Shown piece after piece: positions 1 to 11,524 of a stretch of DNA of 64,000 nucleotides (the stretch's first letter is position 1; each line of letters begins with the position of its first letter). A program made the position numbers and the translations under genes. The DNA is from Strigops habroptila (lineage: Eukaryota; Chordata; Aves; Psittaciformes; Psittacidae). The notes under the pieces were generated by a model. That model saw only the letters and a program-made list of their open reading frames with translations, did no database searches and had not been told where the DNA came from. The DNA lies in the NCBI RefSeq assembly GCF_004027225.2, contig NC_044302.2:73342993-73406992 (forward strand). The letters run 5' to 3'.

Positions 1-1338
1 AATCTGCTCTTGAAGGTGCTGGGGTCCATGAATGACAGCCAATTTTTAAAAGCCATGTCTTTAGCGTGCAGGAGTGGGCAATTCCAAAAGTGTCAGAAAT
101 CAAGCAACTGAGGCAGAAGGATGATTTGGCTGAGCAGTGATTTTCTTCTAGAACTTAGGCAGAAATGGAAAGTATACGGACATTGGAAGCAAGGACGTGT
201 GACATGGGAGGACGACAGAGATACTGTTCACCACTGTAGGAAGAAAATTTGTGGGCCCAAACCTTGATGAGGGTTCAAGCTGGTCAGTACTATGAAGGAC
301 AACAGAAAAGGCTTTTTAAAACATGTTAACAGCAAAGGAAGATCGGAGATAATATTTGTCTGTTACTTGACAAGGCCAGTCACCTCACAAATATGGCCGT
401 AGATAAAGCAGAGTAGTTTAATGCCTTCTTTGCCTCTGCCTTCAACACTGATGATCATCAGCCTTAGGACCTCCAGAGCCCTGTGCTCGAAGACTGTGAG
501 TGGGTGAATGATAGGTCCCAGCAGACTCTGAACTTGTCCAAGACTTGCTGCTCCAGCTGGATGCGCGTGCAATGCAGTGCATCCCAAGGTACTGAAGGAG
601 CTGGCTGATGTTATTTCAGGACCTCTCTCTGTTATTTGTCAATGGTCTTGGGAGTTTGGAGAAGTCCCAGTTGACTGGAAGCTGGCAAATGTTGCGCCAG
701 CTTTAAGAAGGGTAAAAAGGAAGACCCTTGTTATTACAGGCCTGTCAGTCTCACTTTACTGACTAGTAAAACTATGGAGAAGGTTTTCTGGGACTTATTG
801 AAAAACACTTGAGAGACAATGCAGCCATTGGTCATAGCCAGCACAGGTTCACAAGGGGAAAATCCTGCTTAACCAACTTAATTTCCTTTTATGACAAGGT
901 CACCCATCTAGTTTACTAAGGGAAGCCAGTAGACGTAGATTTTTTTTTATTTTAGCAAAGCTTTTGATATTGTCTTTCACAGTATCCTTCTGGACAAAAT
1001 GTCCAGGAAACAGCTAGACAAGTCCACAATATAATGGGTGAATAATTGGCTGAAAGGTAGGACTCAGAGAGTTTTAGTAAATGGGGTTATATCAGGCTGG
1101 CAGCCCGTCAGAAGTGGGTTTCCCCAGGGCTTGATTTTAGGGACAGTGCTCTTCGATGTTTTAATAAACTATTTGGTTGCAGGAATAAAATGTTCATCAA
1201 TGTATGTTTGCTGATGATACTAAACTAGGAGGAGCCATAGACTCCCTTGAGGGTAGAGAGGCCTTAGGGAGAAGTCTGATTTGCACTCAGTGAACATTAT
1301 GGGGCCCTTCCAACTTGTGATATTCTATGATTCTACGG
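1..1338 (+). mobile_element. CR1 LINE fragment, open to the left edge, with internal deletion
   Basis: Reads as decayed CR1 ORF2: the endonuclease-RT linker and RT stretches are visible in shifting frames. At 1207-1230 the RT active-site text FADDTKLGG follows. The element then jumps, near 1270-1300, from the RT core to the 3' end (GGCCCTTCCAACTTGTGATATTCTATGATTCT), so the C-terminal third of ORF2 is deleted. Many stops and frameshifts; inactive. Confidence 0.88.
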
Positions 1339-2186
1339 GTAGAAGAAACATGAAAACCTGGCAGTCAGTAACAGTGGAGAATGCTGTCCAATCAACCATC
1401 AGTGCTCTGGATATCAGCTTCCTGAGAACAGTATTTTCACAAGAGAAAACTATAATTAAAATGGAAGAGGGTCATGGGATGAGTCTTTGCTTGTCTTCAT
1501 TTTAAGAAGTGCTAACTTTTCCCAGGATACGGGACTGTATAACTCCAATGCTTTTTCACTGAGCAAATCAGCCTCAAAGCTGAGTATGCTTGCTTTGTCT
1601 TGGTTTAAAAAAAAAAGAAGAACTTTTTAATTAAAATTACCTTGAAGAATTTATATGGCTCTGTAAGGCCTTGGTGGATTAGTTCCTGCCTCACTAGAGA
1701 AACCATTTATAGATTAGTAATTTTATAAGGTCAGGAAAGACCTGTAAGATCATCTGTTCTGACCTACTCGAACAATGACCCTAGGACTTTACTCAGCAAT
1801 TCTGACATTTTTCTAAAAAGGGTGGCTCAAACTACATTAACATCTTGGGGATTTGAAATAACATGCTCAGCTATTCATAGGGAATTGCACTGAAGAATAA
1901 CATGTGGGGTTGTTTCAAAAGGTCCAGCCAGGCTCTTTCATTAACCTCCAGTGACCTTTCAAGCTATGTTTACAATGTGGAAATTACTGCTAATGGCAGT
2001 TGTTAAAAATGTAATAATTATTAATGTCCTGTTTATGGTATTAGAGTGCTCAAAAAGCATAATAAGGCTGAAGGTAGACAGACTGCAGTGTCTGCTAAAA
2101 CTGGGAGGGGCAACTCAAGGAGTAGGAGAATTAGGATTCTGGTCTGTCTGTCTCTTCACATATCAGTTCTTTATAAAGAGTGATTC

Positions 2187-2300
2187 TAAAAAAAAAAAAA
2201 GGGAAAACAAAAAACCACACAGGTACAACAACAACAACAAACCAAACCAACCAACCAATCAACCAAATAAAAAACAACACCCCACACACCCCAATTCCCC
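2187..2300. repeat. Low-complexity A-rich tract with CAA and CCAA units
   Basis: An A run at 2188-2200 followed by ACAACAACAACAA, then AACCAACCAACC-type units and a CCCCACACACC end. Simple sequence without coding value; open frames across it on both strands are artefacts. Confidence 0.85.
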
Positions 2301-4435
2301 AAGCTAGAGGTTTGCAAAATACCAGATCTGCTCAGAGCTGAAGCAACCTTCACTCTACCCTTTGTCTCCACTCAGGTCAGTTAGTTAGACTCAAATGCGA
2401 GCAGCAGTGAGCAAGAGGATATTTCTTGCACTGTGATTTCAGGCACCTTTGTACCCTACCACCCTGGCAGACTTTCTCAGCCCTCAGAGTGCCATGCTGC
2501 TGCTGAACAAATGCTTCTCTGCTTGTTGCTTTCTCTATTTCTGTCTTTTTTTTCCACTTGCCAAGCCTGCTGCTGCAGCCACCCAGAAGGTGCTTAGAAA
2601 GGGCAAACTAGTGGAAAGAGAGGATGATTGAGGGGTGGACTAATCAGCATCACCCAGTTGCTTTGTCTCTTCCTGCTCACATGTTACAGTGGATGTCATG
2701 TGCCTGTAACACTTTGAAAAGAAAAGATGAATTGACTCTCCGCATATCAGGTATCTCCCAACACATGCAAGAGCTAGCTAGTCCCACAGTGGGCAGGATA
2801 GACCTAATATGGAAAGCAGGGTAACATAAACATTAGATAGGGTGAAACCATATTGCAGAGAGGATCCCCAAGTAGTATTAAGTGTACTTGTTATGATCTG
2901 AAGGCATATGAGCCTGGCGGTGCAGACATGGTCAAAATTACCAAGGTATATGAAATCAGTATCACCAGCTGAGCCATGAGGGCTGTCTGCACATAACCTC
3001 TGCAAATGCAAAATAACACAACTTTAATTTGGCCCCCTTGCATTGCAAGCTTAAATAAATTCAATGGTTTTTGGTTGCTACATACTATGGGTGTGGACAA
3101 AAAGACCACAGCTCTGCTTATGTGGAATGATTTGCTAAACTGGGGCAATCTGCCCACAAGCCTGAATCTTAATATGCTCAAGAGTGATACCTGGGATGTT
3201 CAGCAGGCTGCGTAGCCAGAAATAGCTATGTGTCAGGTGGCTCATGTGAGTAGAAATAGTGTGGGGAAATGGATATATCTAGCATGTGCTTCAGCAAGTC
3301 AATGCATTACAGCAGGAAACACACATATGAAAGAGGTACACAAAAAAAGAACTGTATATATTCCACTAGCTTAATGAGTTCATAACCCTTTTTTTACAGG
3401 TGGCATGTGGAAGAACAAAGTGATTTAACCTGGAAACAAGCAGCAGAAGAATAACCAGTATTTTCTGTATTGCATATTGCTGGGCTTTCTAGTGGGCCTT
3501 GCTTACTGTGTGCAGTGGCTCATTCATAAACATTAGCAGCTCTTAAGACACAAGCAGCTGGTCCCAGGCCTGCAATGAACATAAACAAACATTAAAAAGC
3601 ACACAAGAGCAGCAGCAAGGACAATTTTTACTTAATAAGTGCGAATGAGTATCATCTGTATCTAAAGAAGCTGGAAATATGCTGGAAGCATAGACCAAAT
3701 CATGACAGTAACACATCACTAAGAGTGTGGGAGGATTGGCCTGTGTAATTGACAGACTTTATGTTTTCTGAGCATTACACCTTTGTGGGAAGAAGCACTT
3801 TTCTTGCTCACAGAGGTCAGCTGCCAGTTTTGCTTTGAGAATTTGTTTTGTACTTCCAAAAGGAAGAAAGTTTGGATGTGCTTATACAAAGCGTTTGCAC
3901 TTTCTTTCTCTCCCAGGAATTTACTCTTGTTTATTTTGTTTGTTTGGGGTTTTTTTGGTTTGGTTGGGGGGGGGGTGTCCTGTTTTTATGTATGAGAAAG
4001 GCACTTTTTTACTGGCAGTGTACAGTCTGTTATCTTTTTGAACATGGAAGGACCCTGCACAAACAATAAGACCACTACCCTTAGCGAAAGCCATCTAAAC
4101 CTCAATAGTGGCAAAGTCACAAAGTAGAAGCCATAGATGAAAGCATGTCCTGAGGAAAAGTAGTCCCTCAGTCCACACATTTGTTCCTGGCCTACTGAGC
4201 AGCATGGCATGCATTCTCACATGTCCTATCAAACACAAAGGGCCTCCCGAGGCTATAAGCTATATCATACTGGCACCATTCCAGTGAACACTTCCTCTCT
4301 TTTCCCTGTTTGCATCCCATTCCTAGCAAGAACCAGCCACCCAAGCCACAGATCTCAACCTGACATAGTCTATGATGATCCATATGTCAGGATCTTGAAA
4401 AAAACCCAAACCAAAACAATAATGAACACACATAG

Positions 4436-4465
4436 GCACACACACACACACAAAAAAAAAAAAAA
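4436..4465. repeat. (CA)n followed by poly(A)
   Basis: CACACACACACACACA running directly into about 14 A. Could be a retroposon tail, but no known element is visible upstream. Confidence 0.85.
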
Positions 4466-7400
4466 GGACAAAATAAAGAGGTATATTCAACCTTTGATTC
4501 CTTTTGGTGTTATAATGGTGAGCTGGCTTGGACTCAGTTACAGGGCAATAGATAAATCTATAGCCAGTGCCATGGCCTCTGGATAGCCATTCCTCTTGAC
4601 TTTTGCATTCTGTCACACACTGTGCTGATAATTGCTCATTTCTTACACGGACTTTATTGAAACTTGTTAGTAACAAGAAAAAAGACAACTCATTAATGCA
4701 TATTGTATGCAACAGGACCCCACAGACTTGGAAAGGGCTTAAAGCCAGGCATGTATCCAGGATTATTTTTCAAGACCACTGACAGTCCAAGTTCTGTCCC
4801 TTGACAAACACATCTATTGCAGTAACTTTTTTCCATAGTTCCTTCTTCTTGTTTCCTTGGGCATGACTGCCCTTCTTGAGCCTTTCCTATCCCAGCACGC
4901 CAAGCAACAGTAAATTAGCACAGCTCACCTGCTTCCTGAAACTTTGCTTGCTGATTTGCAGCCGAATTACCCTCATGTGCAGGTCTCATGCCGTGTTACA
5001 TCCTGAATCCAAAAGAACAGCCTGGCATCTGCCAGGTCCATAGGGGATGAAGATGTACCTCCTCTACCTCAGTCTACTCACAGGCATATTCAGCTTCCTA
5101 CCGGAGCCCAGGCATTACTTCAGGAAGTCAGAAGAAAAAGTCAGGCATTTTTACCACTTTCCTTGTTGCAAGTGCAAGCGAGAGGCATGTGTCAAGAGAT
5201 GTGGTTGCCTGGATTAGATAGGCTTCATTGTAGCTCAAACTGAAGTTAAAAGAAAAATAAGAAATGCAGCTGAGGAAGTATACAGTTCATTCACAAATGA
5301 GAGAGATTTGGAAGAAACAAGCCAGACGTAACTAACTGATATTAGCTAAACTAAGATTTTGGCAGTGCAGCAAACAGTGATTTGCCTAAGTTGTCAGCAC
5401 TCCTGTTTGAAATCTACTTGAGAAGCTGGAATGCAAGGAAAACATGTAATTATGATGCATGTTAAATTTTTTTATGTGGGTTTTGGTAATGCTTACAGGA
5501 CAAAGGGGCTGGAGTTAATGGCCATAGGTCCCTTCCAGCACAATACTTGGTTTATGATTATTCAGTCATTTGTGATGGGTCAGGCACTTCTCAGAACATG
5601 CATGTGTGATATTTTCCTGCCTCAGAGACCATATGGTTGAATAGACATTTTCATGTCCTGTCACTTAGTAATTTCCATAATATGTACAAAACAGCTTTCT
5701 CAGTAACTTGGTAAAATCCTCTTCTAGGACAAGCGAGTCCTGTCACCATTCTTCTTCACTAACTATTATGTTATGTCTTCATCAACTGTACTCCGTCCAA
5801 CAATTTACTTTATTACCAGCTTAATTCTCCACTGGCTCATCAGCGTAGTTACTATGTGCGTGTATGGCTCATCACCACAAAACTTGGCTCTGTGAGGTCA
5901 AAGCATTCAATAATCTGCCAGGCATAATTTAGCTATGAAAAGTGCAGGATGCCAAGCTTTAGGTAGTTGTAGAGGGAGCTAAGTGTGAAGGAGAAATGAT
6001 AGGGAGCTGTGACTGCAGGTCAGAAGGAGCAGAGAAAGCATGGAAAGAAGGAGACCTGAGGTAAGCCAACACACTGTTACACAGGTGTATTTGTCATTAA
6101 TCATTTAGTGAGGAGCTAGGCAGGCAGGGCTACAGGGAGAGATCATGTTGAATCTCTCTGAGACTTAGGACAGTGATAAAAAGTGTGTGTAAGCACAGCA
6201 ATCTTCCTTAAACTTTCCCTTGTTTGCTGAATGAGGAAATGATCCGCTTTTTTATTCTTTACTACTCTGTGGTATAAAGACAAGTTGCATATGAGATTTA
6301 GCTACTCCTGGGGACAGTATAAGCAAGCATATCACCACTAACACAAACATACCACCACTAATGGCAGCTTTAATATCTTTGAAGTAGAGAACAAAACCAG
6401 GGAAGAAATTGTCTTGGATTTCTTCCTTTTCTTGTTAGAAGCAGTAAGGAAGCCTAGACCTGGTGACAAGAAGCTGCTCAGTCTTTGTGCACCAGGTGCA
6501 CAGTGTTGGATGGCAGCAACCAGCACAGGAATGATAGGTTGCAGCCAAGGGATCCTGATGGACTGAACACCAAAGAAGAGGGAAAACTGATCCTCACTGA
6601 AGAATCCCGTGAAATACAAAAGGAATAGGGTTAATCCAAAATTAACTGATTGGAGTTTACAGCAAGAGGTGAGGCAAATAATGAACATATGAGAGGAGGC
6701 TTACAGTGGGAGTGAAACAGTTGTGATACCTATAACACGTAGTAGCCATGGCTCATCAGTCACCTCACATTTGCTGGGACTGTGGTGGGTTTTGTAGGCC
6801 TTGGGAAGAAAGCTTGATTTTAAAAGAATGGGAGGTGTTTAAAGAGAAAGTTGCTATCTGAACTGTTTTCTTAGTATTTTGATTTTCTGGGGTTTTTTTT
6901 TCTGTTTTCTGTTTTTGTTTTTCTGAAGCTTCGCAAAGGTGGCTTCCAGAGCTGCTATTCTCTATCCTGGCTCTTCCTCCATGCCTCCCATTGAGCTGAA
7001 CCAACATGTTCACACAGCCTGCTGGAGTCAGGACAATGCACGGTAGTCATAAGGTACCACAGGGCAGTTCTAAACTTGCCACGCACACACTGGACGTGCT
7101 CAACTTCAAATAAAATATTTTTCTTAGAATTAGATCACTGTTTGGAACTGTTGGTTGAGGCTCTGACGGATCAGATATTCCCACTACTTTGCTACGTGCT
7201 CATCTTCTTGCTACTGTCTGTCACTGATGGCCACAGCCTCTCTCCTGTGATATTCTACTACAGACAGTGACCTGCATAGCTTTGGAGGAAAATACATTAC
7301 ACTTCAGCTACCCTGGAGAATAGGAGGGGACCTGGGCACACATTTCAGTGTTGTGGCTTGCCATTTTCCTTGTGCTCAGAGTTATGAACTGCAGTTTGTT

Positions 7401-7689
7401 TTGTTTTGATATGAATTATGCTTTAAACTAGATCTGGATCTTAAATTAACCCAGTAATACATCTTTAGCTCAGGGATTCCTTGTGCTTTCTTTTTTTTTT
7501 TTATTATTTTTCTGTTTGGCTTTTTTTTCTCCTCAGATATGAGCAATTGAATACCCATCATAGCCTGGCTAAGTCCAGAGGGACTATACTTTAATGATCA
7601 CAGAAAAGACATTATAGTAAATGTGGTAAATGAAGCACCTTATGAGGAATACAATTTAATTGACTGCAGCCTGATTTATAAATTAAAGG

Positions 7690-7706
7690 AACACACACAC
7701 ACACAT
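7690..7706. repeat. Short (AC)n microsatellite
   Basis: Eight AC units in AT-rich flanks. Confidence 0.8.
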
Positions 7707-9963
7707 ACTACATGTAACAACAGATGGCATAACTCAGCCCACCTAGTTTAAGCTTCCAAGTTACAAAGCACTAGGGAGGAAGCTTAGAGTGCTAGGGCCT
7801 GTGGGGTGAGCAGAGGGGGACCTGCCCTCTCAGCTGCACCCTGACCATCACGATCTCCCTCCAGCAGCAACAGCATGGGACTGGCAGCCTTCTGCTCCCC
7901 AGGGAGTAGCACCTTTGCAGCCCAACCCACATCCTGCCCAGACTGCAACTCTCAGCTGTCTCTGGGAGGCTGGCGCCAAATTTGGGTGGCTGTCCCTGTG
8001 TCTTCAAGTACCCCTCAGGATGGGCAGGCTAGCTCAGTCTCTAACCCAGGGTACATGGGGAGAGCCAGCAGAATGAGAAGGTTAACATGTGGGGAATGAG
8101 TTATCTAATTTAAGTGCTGTGTTTTGTAGCAATGGAAAGCAAGTGGGTTAGGCTGCTCCCTGAGCCTCAAATGAATTTTCAGCACATAGAGTCCATCCTC
8201 GATTTGATTTAGACAAGCTAAAGCTGCCCCTGCACATCCCCCTCACTCCCTCCCCTCCACCATCTGTGGTAGCAGAAGCAAGTCTTCCAAATAAATCAAT
8301 GTAAATCAATATGATATTGTGCATACTAGAATGGCATGCAGCTTTACCTGCAGCTTTAACAAATTATACTGATGGAGAATATGGGATGATGGATTTTTAG
8401 TTCATTTAGGATTAATTGATGCCTTGATGCTTAGACACTAAGACATATAGCAGTAGATGTTAATAGGTCACTGAAAGACAAATCCCTTTTTAGCCTTTTG
8501 CCTACGCAAGCTCTCAATGGAGTTTCACCTTAAAAACCAATGATAAGAAAAAACCCACTGGAGGAAGGATTTAAGGATTCAGCATTGCTTATTGTCTGTA
8601 GTTTGAAGTGAGTACTATTTATTCAGACTGTAGATGCAGCATTCTGGGAGCTGTAGATGTTACTTGCATGAGCAATGCAAACAGGATCTGATGGCTCATA
8701 CATGCTGGTGATGATGACTGACAAACCAAGAGGTGGCTTTGTGTTTGTTTTTAACATGATGTTGTGACTGGATGCCATGGTGATTGGAGGTATAAATAGG
8801 CAGATGTTTTAGATGGATAGAAGCATTGGCTCTTTCTGGCAAAAAATGTCAGTTCAGCTGAAGAATGCTCTGCACTTCAACTTAATCCTTGCACAGCACA
8901 TTTATCTACCCATAAGATCAAAATTTTAATTTTAATGAACCAGACTTGGTCTCCTGAGGAAGAGCAATACCTCATGGTTTTTTAGAGCATATTCAGGGAC
9001 AACCCCACAATGCCAGAACTCCAATATCTTTTAGGAGGAAAGTAGCTCCTAATAAAAGCATTGAAAGAGAAAATTTCCCTCAGAGTAGTTGGAACTGCAA
9101 GGCTTGGGATTTGCTGACAGATTCTCAGCAAAGTGCTACATAGAAATATTACACTTGTCATTTTTCATCAGTAATGCCCTAAAGGGAAATTCCATTTATC
9201 AGGCCTGTTCACAAGAGAGTTTATGTCCTGTCTAATGAATGGAAAAAAAAGGATTTGTTTCTGTATTTTAATTTGTTGTGTAGCTGTAAAGTTAAAATGT
9301 ATTAATTGTTTACTGTGTTTCTAAGAGTTGGAGTACCTTTGGTAATTAATCACCCTGGAGTTATTGCTGCTCTCTGTGTGATAAGCATAATATTTAGTAT
9401 GTTGATAAGATCAGACGCAGCCTTGTTCCCTGCCTTAGCGAATTCAGTGAGATGGTTAAAAAGCAAGACCTTGCAGTTTCCCCAGCTTCCAGCTGTATGT
9501 AAAAATATGAGTGTAAATGTGGATAGGTAGCCAGCTTTGGACATGACTTGGCATGGTTGAGTTGTGGGGCTGGTCTGACTTGGCAATGCTGATGAGCAAA
9601 GGCTGAGTCACGTCACCAGGTGGGAGTCTGGAGGTGTCCTAGCACACCAGGCTGAGAAATTCCTATTGATCTCCCTTCTCTCAGCTTCCATGGAGAAATT
9701 CACTTTAGTGGTGGACTCCACCAAAAGCCTTGCTCACATCTGACCTGAAATCTTTGTTGTCCGTCTAGCACCGATGCAGCTCTGGGTTGTGCTGCCAGTC
9801 ATCATTGATGAGTTTGATGGGGACAGTCTTGTGCCCGCCCACAGCTGCCGTCACCCACCCTATGTGTTACCCTGGGGGATAATCCGCCCTGAGTGTAAGG
9901 TCCAGCCTGCTGCTGTCTTCGTGGAGCAGTTCCTTCCTGCTGCACGTGAAACTGCATGTGCAC

Positions 9964-9988
9964 GTGCGTGCGTGTGTGTGTGTTTGTG
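9964..9988. repeat. (GT)n / GCGT microsatellite
   Basis: GTGCGTGCGTGTGTGTGTGT followed by TTGTG. Confidence 0.8.
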
Positions 9989-10333
9989 ATGGATGGGGAC
10001 AGACAGACCTGAGGCTTCATGCATGTCCTGCCAGATGGTTTGTCCAGGCCTGAAGAAAATCAGCCTAACATTCCCCAGACAGTCTAAATTTGGGCCAAAA
10101 CAGTTGATGTGGTCTCATGTGCACCCTATTGTTCACATGAAGGAATTCTGCATTACTTGTTCCTTGGGAGTGGCTAAATTGGCAATGGATCTCAGCCTGG
10201 AAAAGAGATGCCTGAGTTGGTGGGATAATGACAAGATTGTGCATGGTGCAATGATGCTTAGAGATTTTCTGGAGTTATGGGCACCACATGGAACTGCAGA
10301 GGGTCTCCTTTGCAGAACAGCTTGTAAGGCTGT

Positions 10334-10668
10334 TGTCATCGTTTAACCCCAGGTGGCAACTAAGCACCATACTATTTGGTGGGGAGCTATTTGGTCACTC
10401 CCCACCCCCAGCTGGATGGGGGAAGAGAATTGGAAGGGTAAGAGTGAGAAAACTTGTGGGATGAGGTAACATTTCAATATTTTAATAATAGTATTAATAA
10501 TAATAATGTAATTAAAATGAAAATAACAAAGAAAGGAAAATAAATCCTAAGAAGACAAGTGATGCAAATGAAAACAATTGCTCAACACCAACCAAACAAT
10601 GCCCAGCCAGTCCCCAGCCAGTGGCACCCCTGCCAACCTTCCCCTAGCTTTATATGCTGAGCATGACA
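10334..10668 (-). mobile_element. Avian endogenous retrovirus solo LTR, 3' part (R/U5 side)
   Basis: Plus strand starts TGTCATCGTTTAACCCCAGG, the reverse of an LTR end ...GGGGTTAAACGATGACA. It ends with AGCTTTATATGCTGAGCATGAC, which on the minus strand holds the LTR TATA box (TATAAA at 10654-10649). I recognise this as a common bird LTR family but cannot give a reliable family name. No retroviral coding region is attached on either side. Confidence 0.75.
10649..10654 (-). promoter_or_regulatory. LTR TATA box
   Basis: TATAAA on the minus strand inside the solo LTR, some 15 nt from the CR1 insertion point, so the U3 enhancer part is now about 600 nt away from it. Confidence 0.5.
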
Positions 10669-11268
10669 CCTGGGCTGCATCAAAAGAAGCGTGACCAGCA
10701 GGCCAAAGGAGGTGATCCTGCCCCTCTACTCTGCTCTCGTTAGACCTCACTTGGAGTATTGTGTACAGGTCTGGTGTCCTCAACATAAAAAGAACATGGA
10801 GCTGTTGGGGCAAGTCCAGACGAGGGCCACGAGGATGATAAGGGGGCTAGTGCACCTCCCGTATGAAGACAGGCTGAGGAAGTTGGGGCTGTTCAGCCCG
10901 GAGAAGAGAAGGTTGCGTGGAGACCTCATAGCAGCCTTCCAGTATCTGAAGGGGGCCTACAAGGATGCTGGGGAGAGACTCTTCATCAGGGACTGTAGTG
11001 GTAGGACAAGGCATAATGGGTTTCTTCTTAAACAGGTGAAGTTCAGGTTCCATATAAGGAAGAAGTTCTTTACAGTGAGGGTGGTGAAGCACTGGAATGG
11101 GTTGCCCAAGGAAGTTGTGAATGCTCCATCCCTGGCAGTGTTCAAGGCCTGGTTGGACAGAGCTTTGGGTGACATGGTTTAATGTGAAGTGTCCCTGCTC
11201 ATGGCAGGGGGCTTGGAACTAGATGATCTTAAGGTCCTTCCCAACCCTAACTATTTTATGATTCTATA
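10669..11268 (+). mobile_element. CR1 LINE 3' fragment nested in the LTR
   Basis: 5'-truncated CR1. It opens with the in-frame words LGCIKRSVTSRPKEVILPLY, continues through LVRPHLEYCVQVW and RDLIAAFQYLK-like text (here RGDLIAAFQYLKG) to RALGDMV and a stop at 11182. The 3' end is GATCTTAAGGTCCTTCCCAACCC then ATTTTATGATTCTAT. The C-terminal ORF2 remnant of 163 codons (10691-11182) has no stop, so the copy is fairly young. LTR sequence flanks it on both sides. Confidence 0.92.
10691..11182 (+). pseudogene. CR1 ORF2 C-terminal remnant (163 codons)
   Basis: Open remnant of the CR1 reverse-transcriptase protein downstream of the RT catalytic core, read in frame from before 10691 (the codon there is GTG, not ATG) to TAA. 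It lacks the endonuclease and the RT active site, so it can have no retrotransposition activity of its own. Confidence 0.85.
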
Positions 11269-11524
11269 TGGTCTGGAATACCCCTTCGGTCAGCTGGGAT
11301 CTGCTGTCCCGGCTGTGTCTCCTCTAACTTCCCATGCACCCCCAATCTACTCACGGGTGGTGTGGAGTGGGAGGCAGAAAAGGCCTTGACTCTGTGTAAG
11401 CACTGATCAGCAGTAACTAAAACATCCCTGTATTATCAACATGGATTTCGGCACAAAGAAGAAACATAGCCCCATACTAGCTACTACCAAGAAAATTAAT
11501 ACTGCTCCAGCCAAAACCAGCACA
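11269..11524 (-). mobile_element. Avian endogenous retrovirus solo LTR, 5' part (U3 side)
   Basis: Continuation of the same LTR after the CR1 insert, from ATGGTCTGGAATACCCCTTCGG to CCAAAACCAGCACA. On the minus strand the LTR begins TGTGCTGGTTTTGGC. Together with the other part it makes about 590 nt bounded by TG...CA. The flanking five bases (GCTGT and GCTAC) only partly agree, so no target duplication is claimed. An open frame of 107 codons crossing this end (11407-11730, minus) is probably chance. Confidence 0.75.

Larger units (their letters stand above)
1339..10333. other. Intergenic DNA, no gene seen
   Basis: About 9 kb of AT-rich sequence. All open frames are short and have no recognisable domain. 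It contains simple repeats (listed separately) and possible old CR1 3' scraps near 1715-1800 and 5505-5565. A more GC-rich patch at 7790-8080 has no recognisable content. Confidence 0.7.

Noticed and set aside
2186..2371. Open frames on both strands over the CAA/CCAA tract
   Set aside because: Simple repeat translated as Asn/Gln/Pro or Cys/Val/Phe runs.
4209..4712. Open frames of 125 and 129 codons on opposite strands
   Set aside because: Both cross the (CA)n-A run; no domain; chance.
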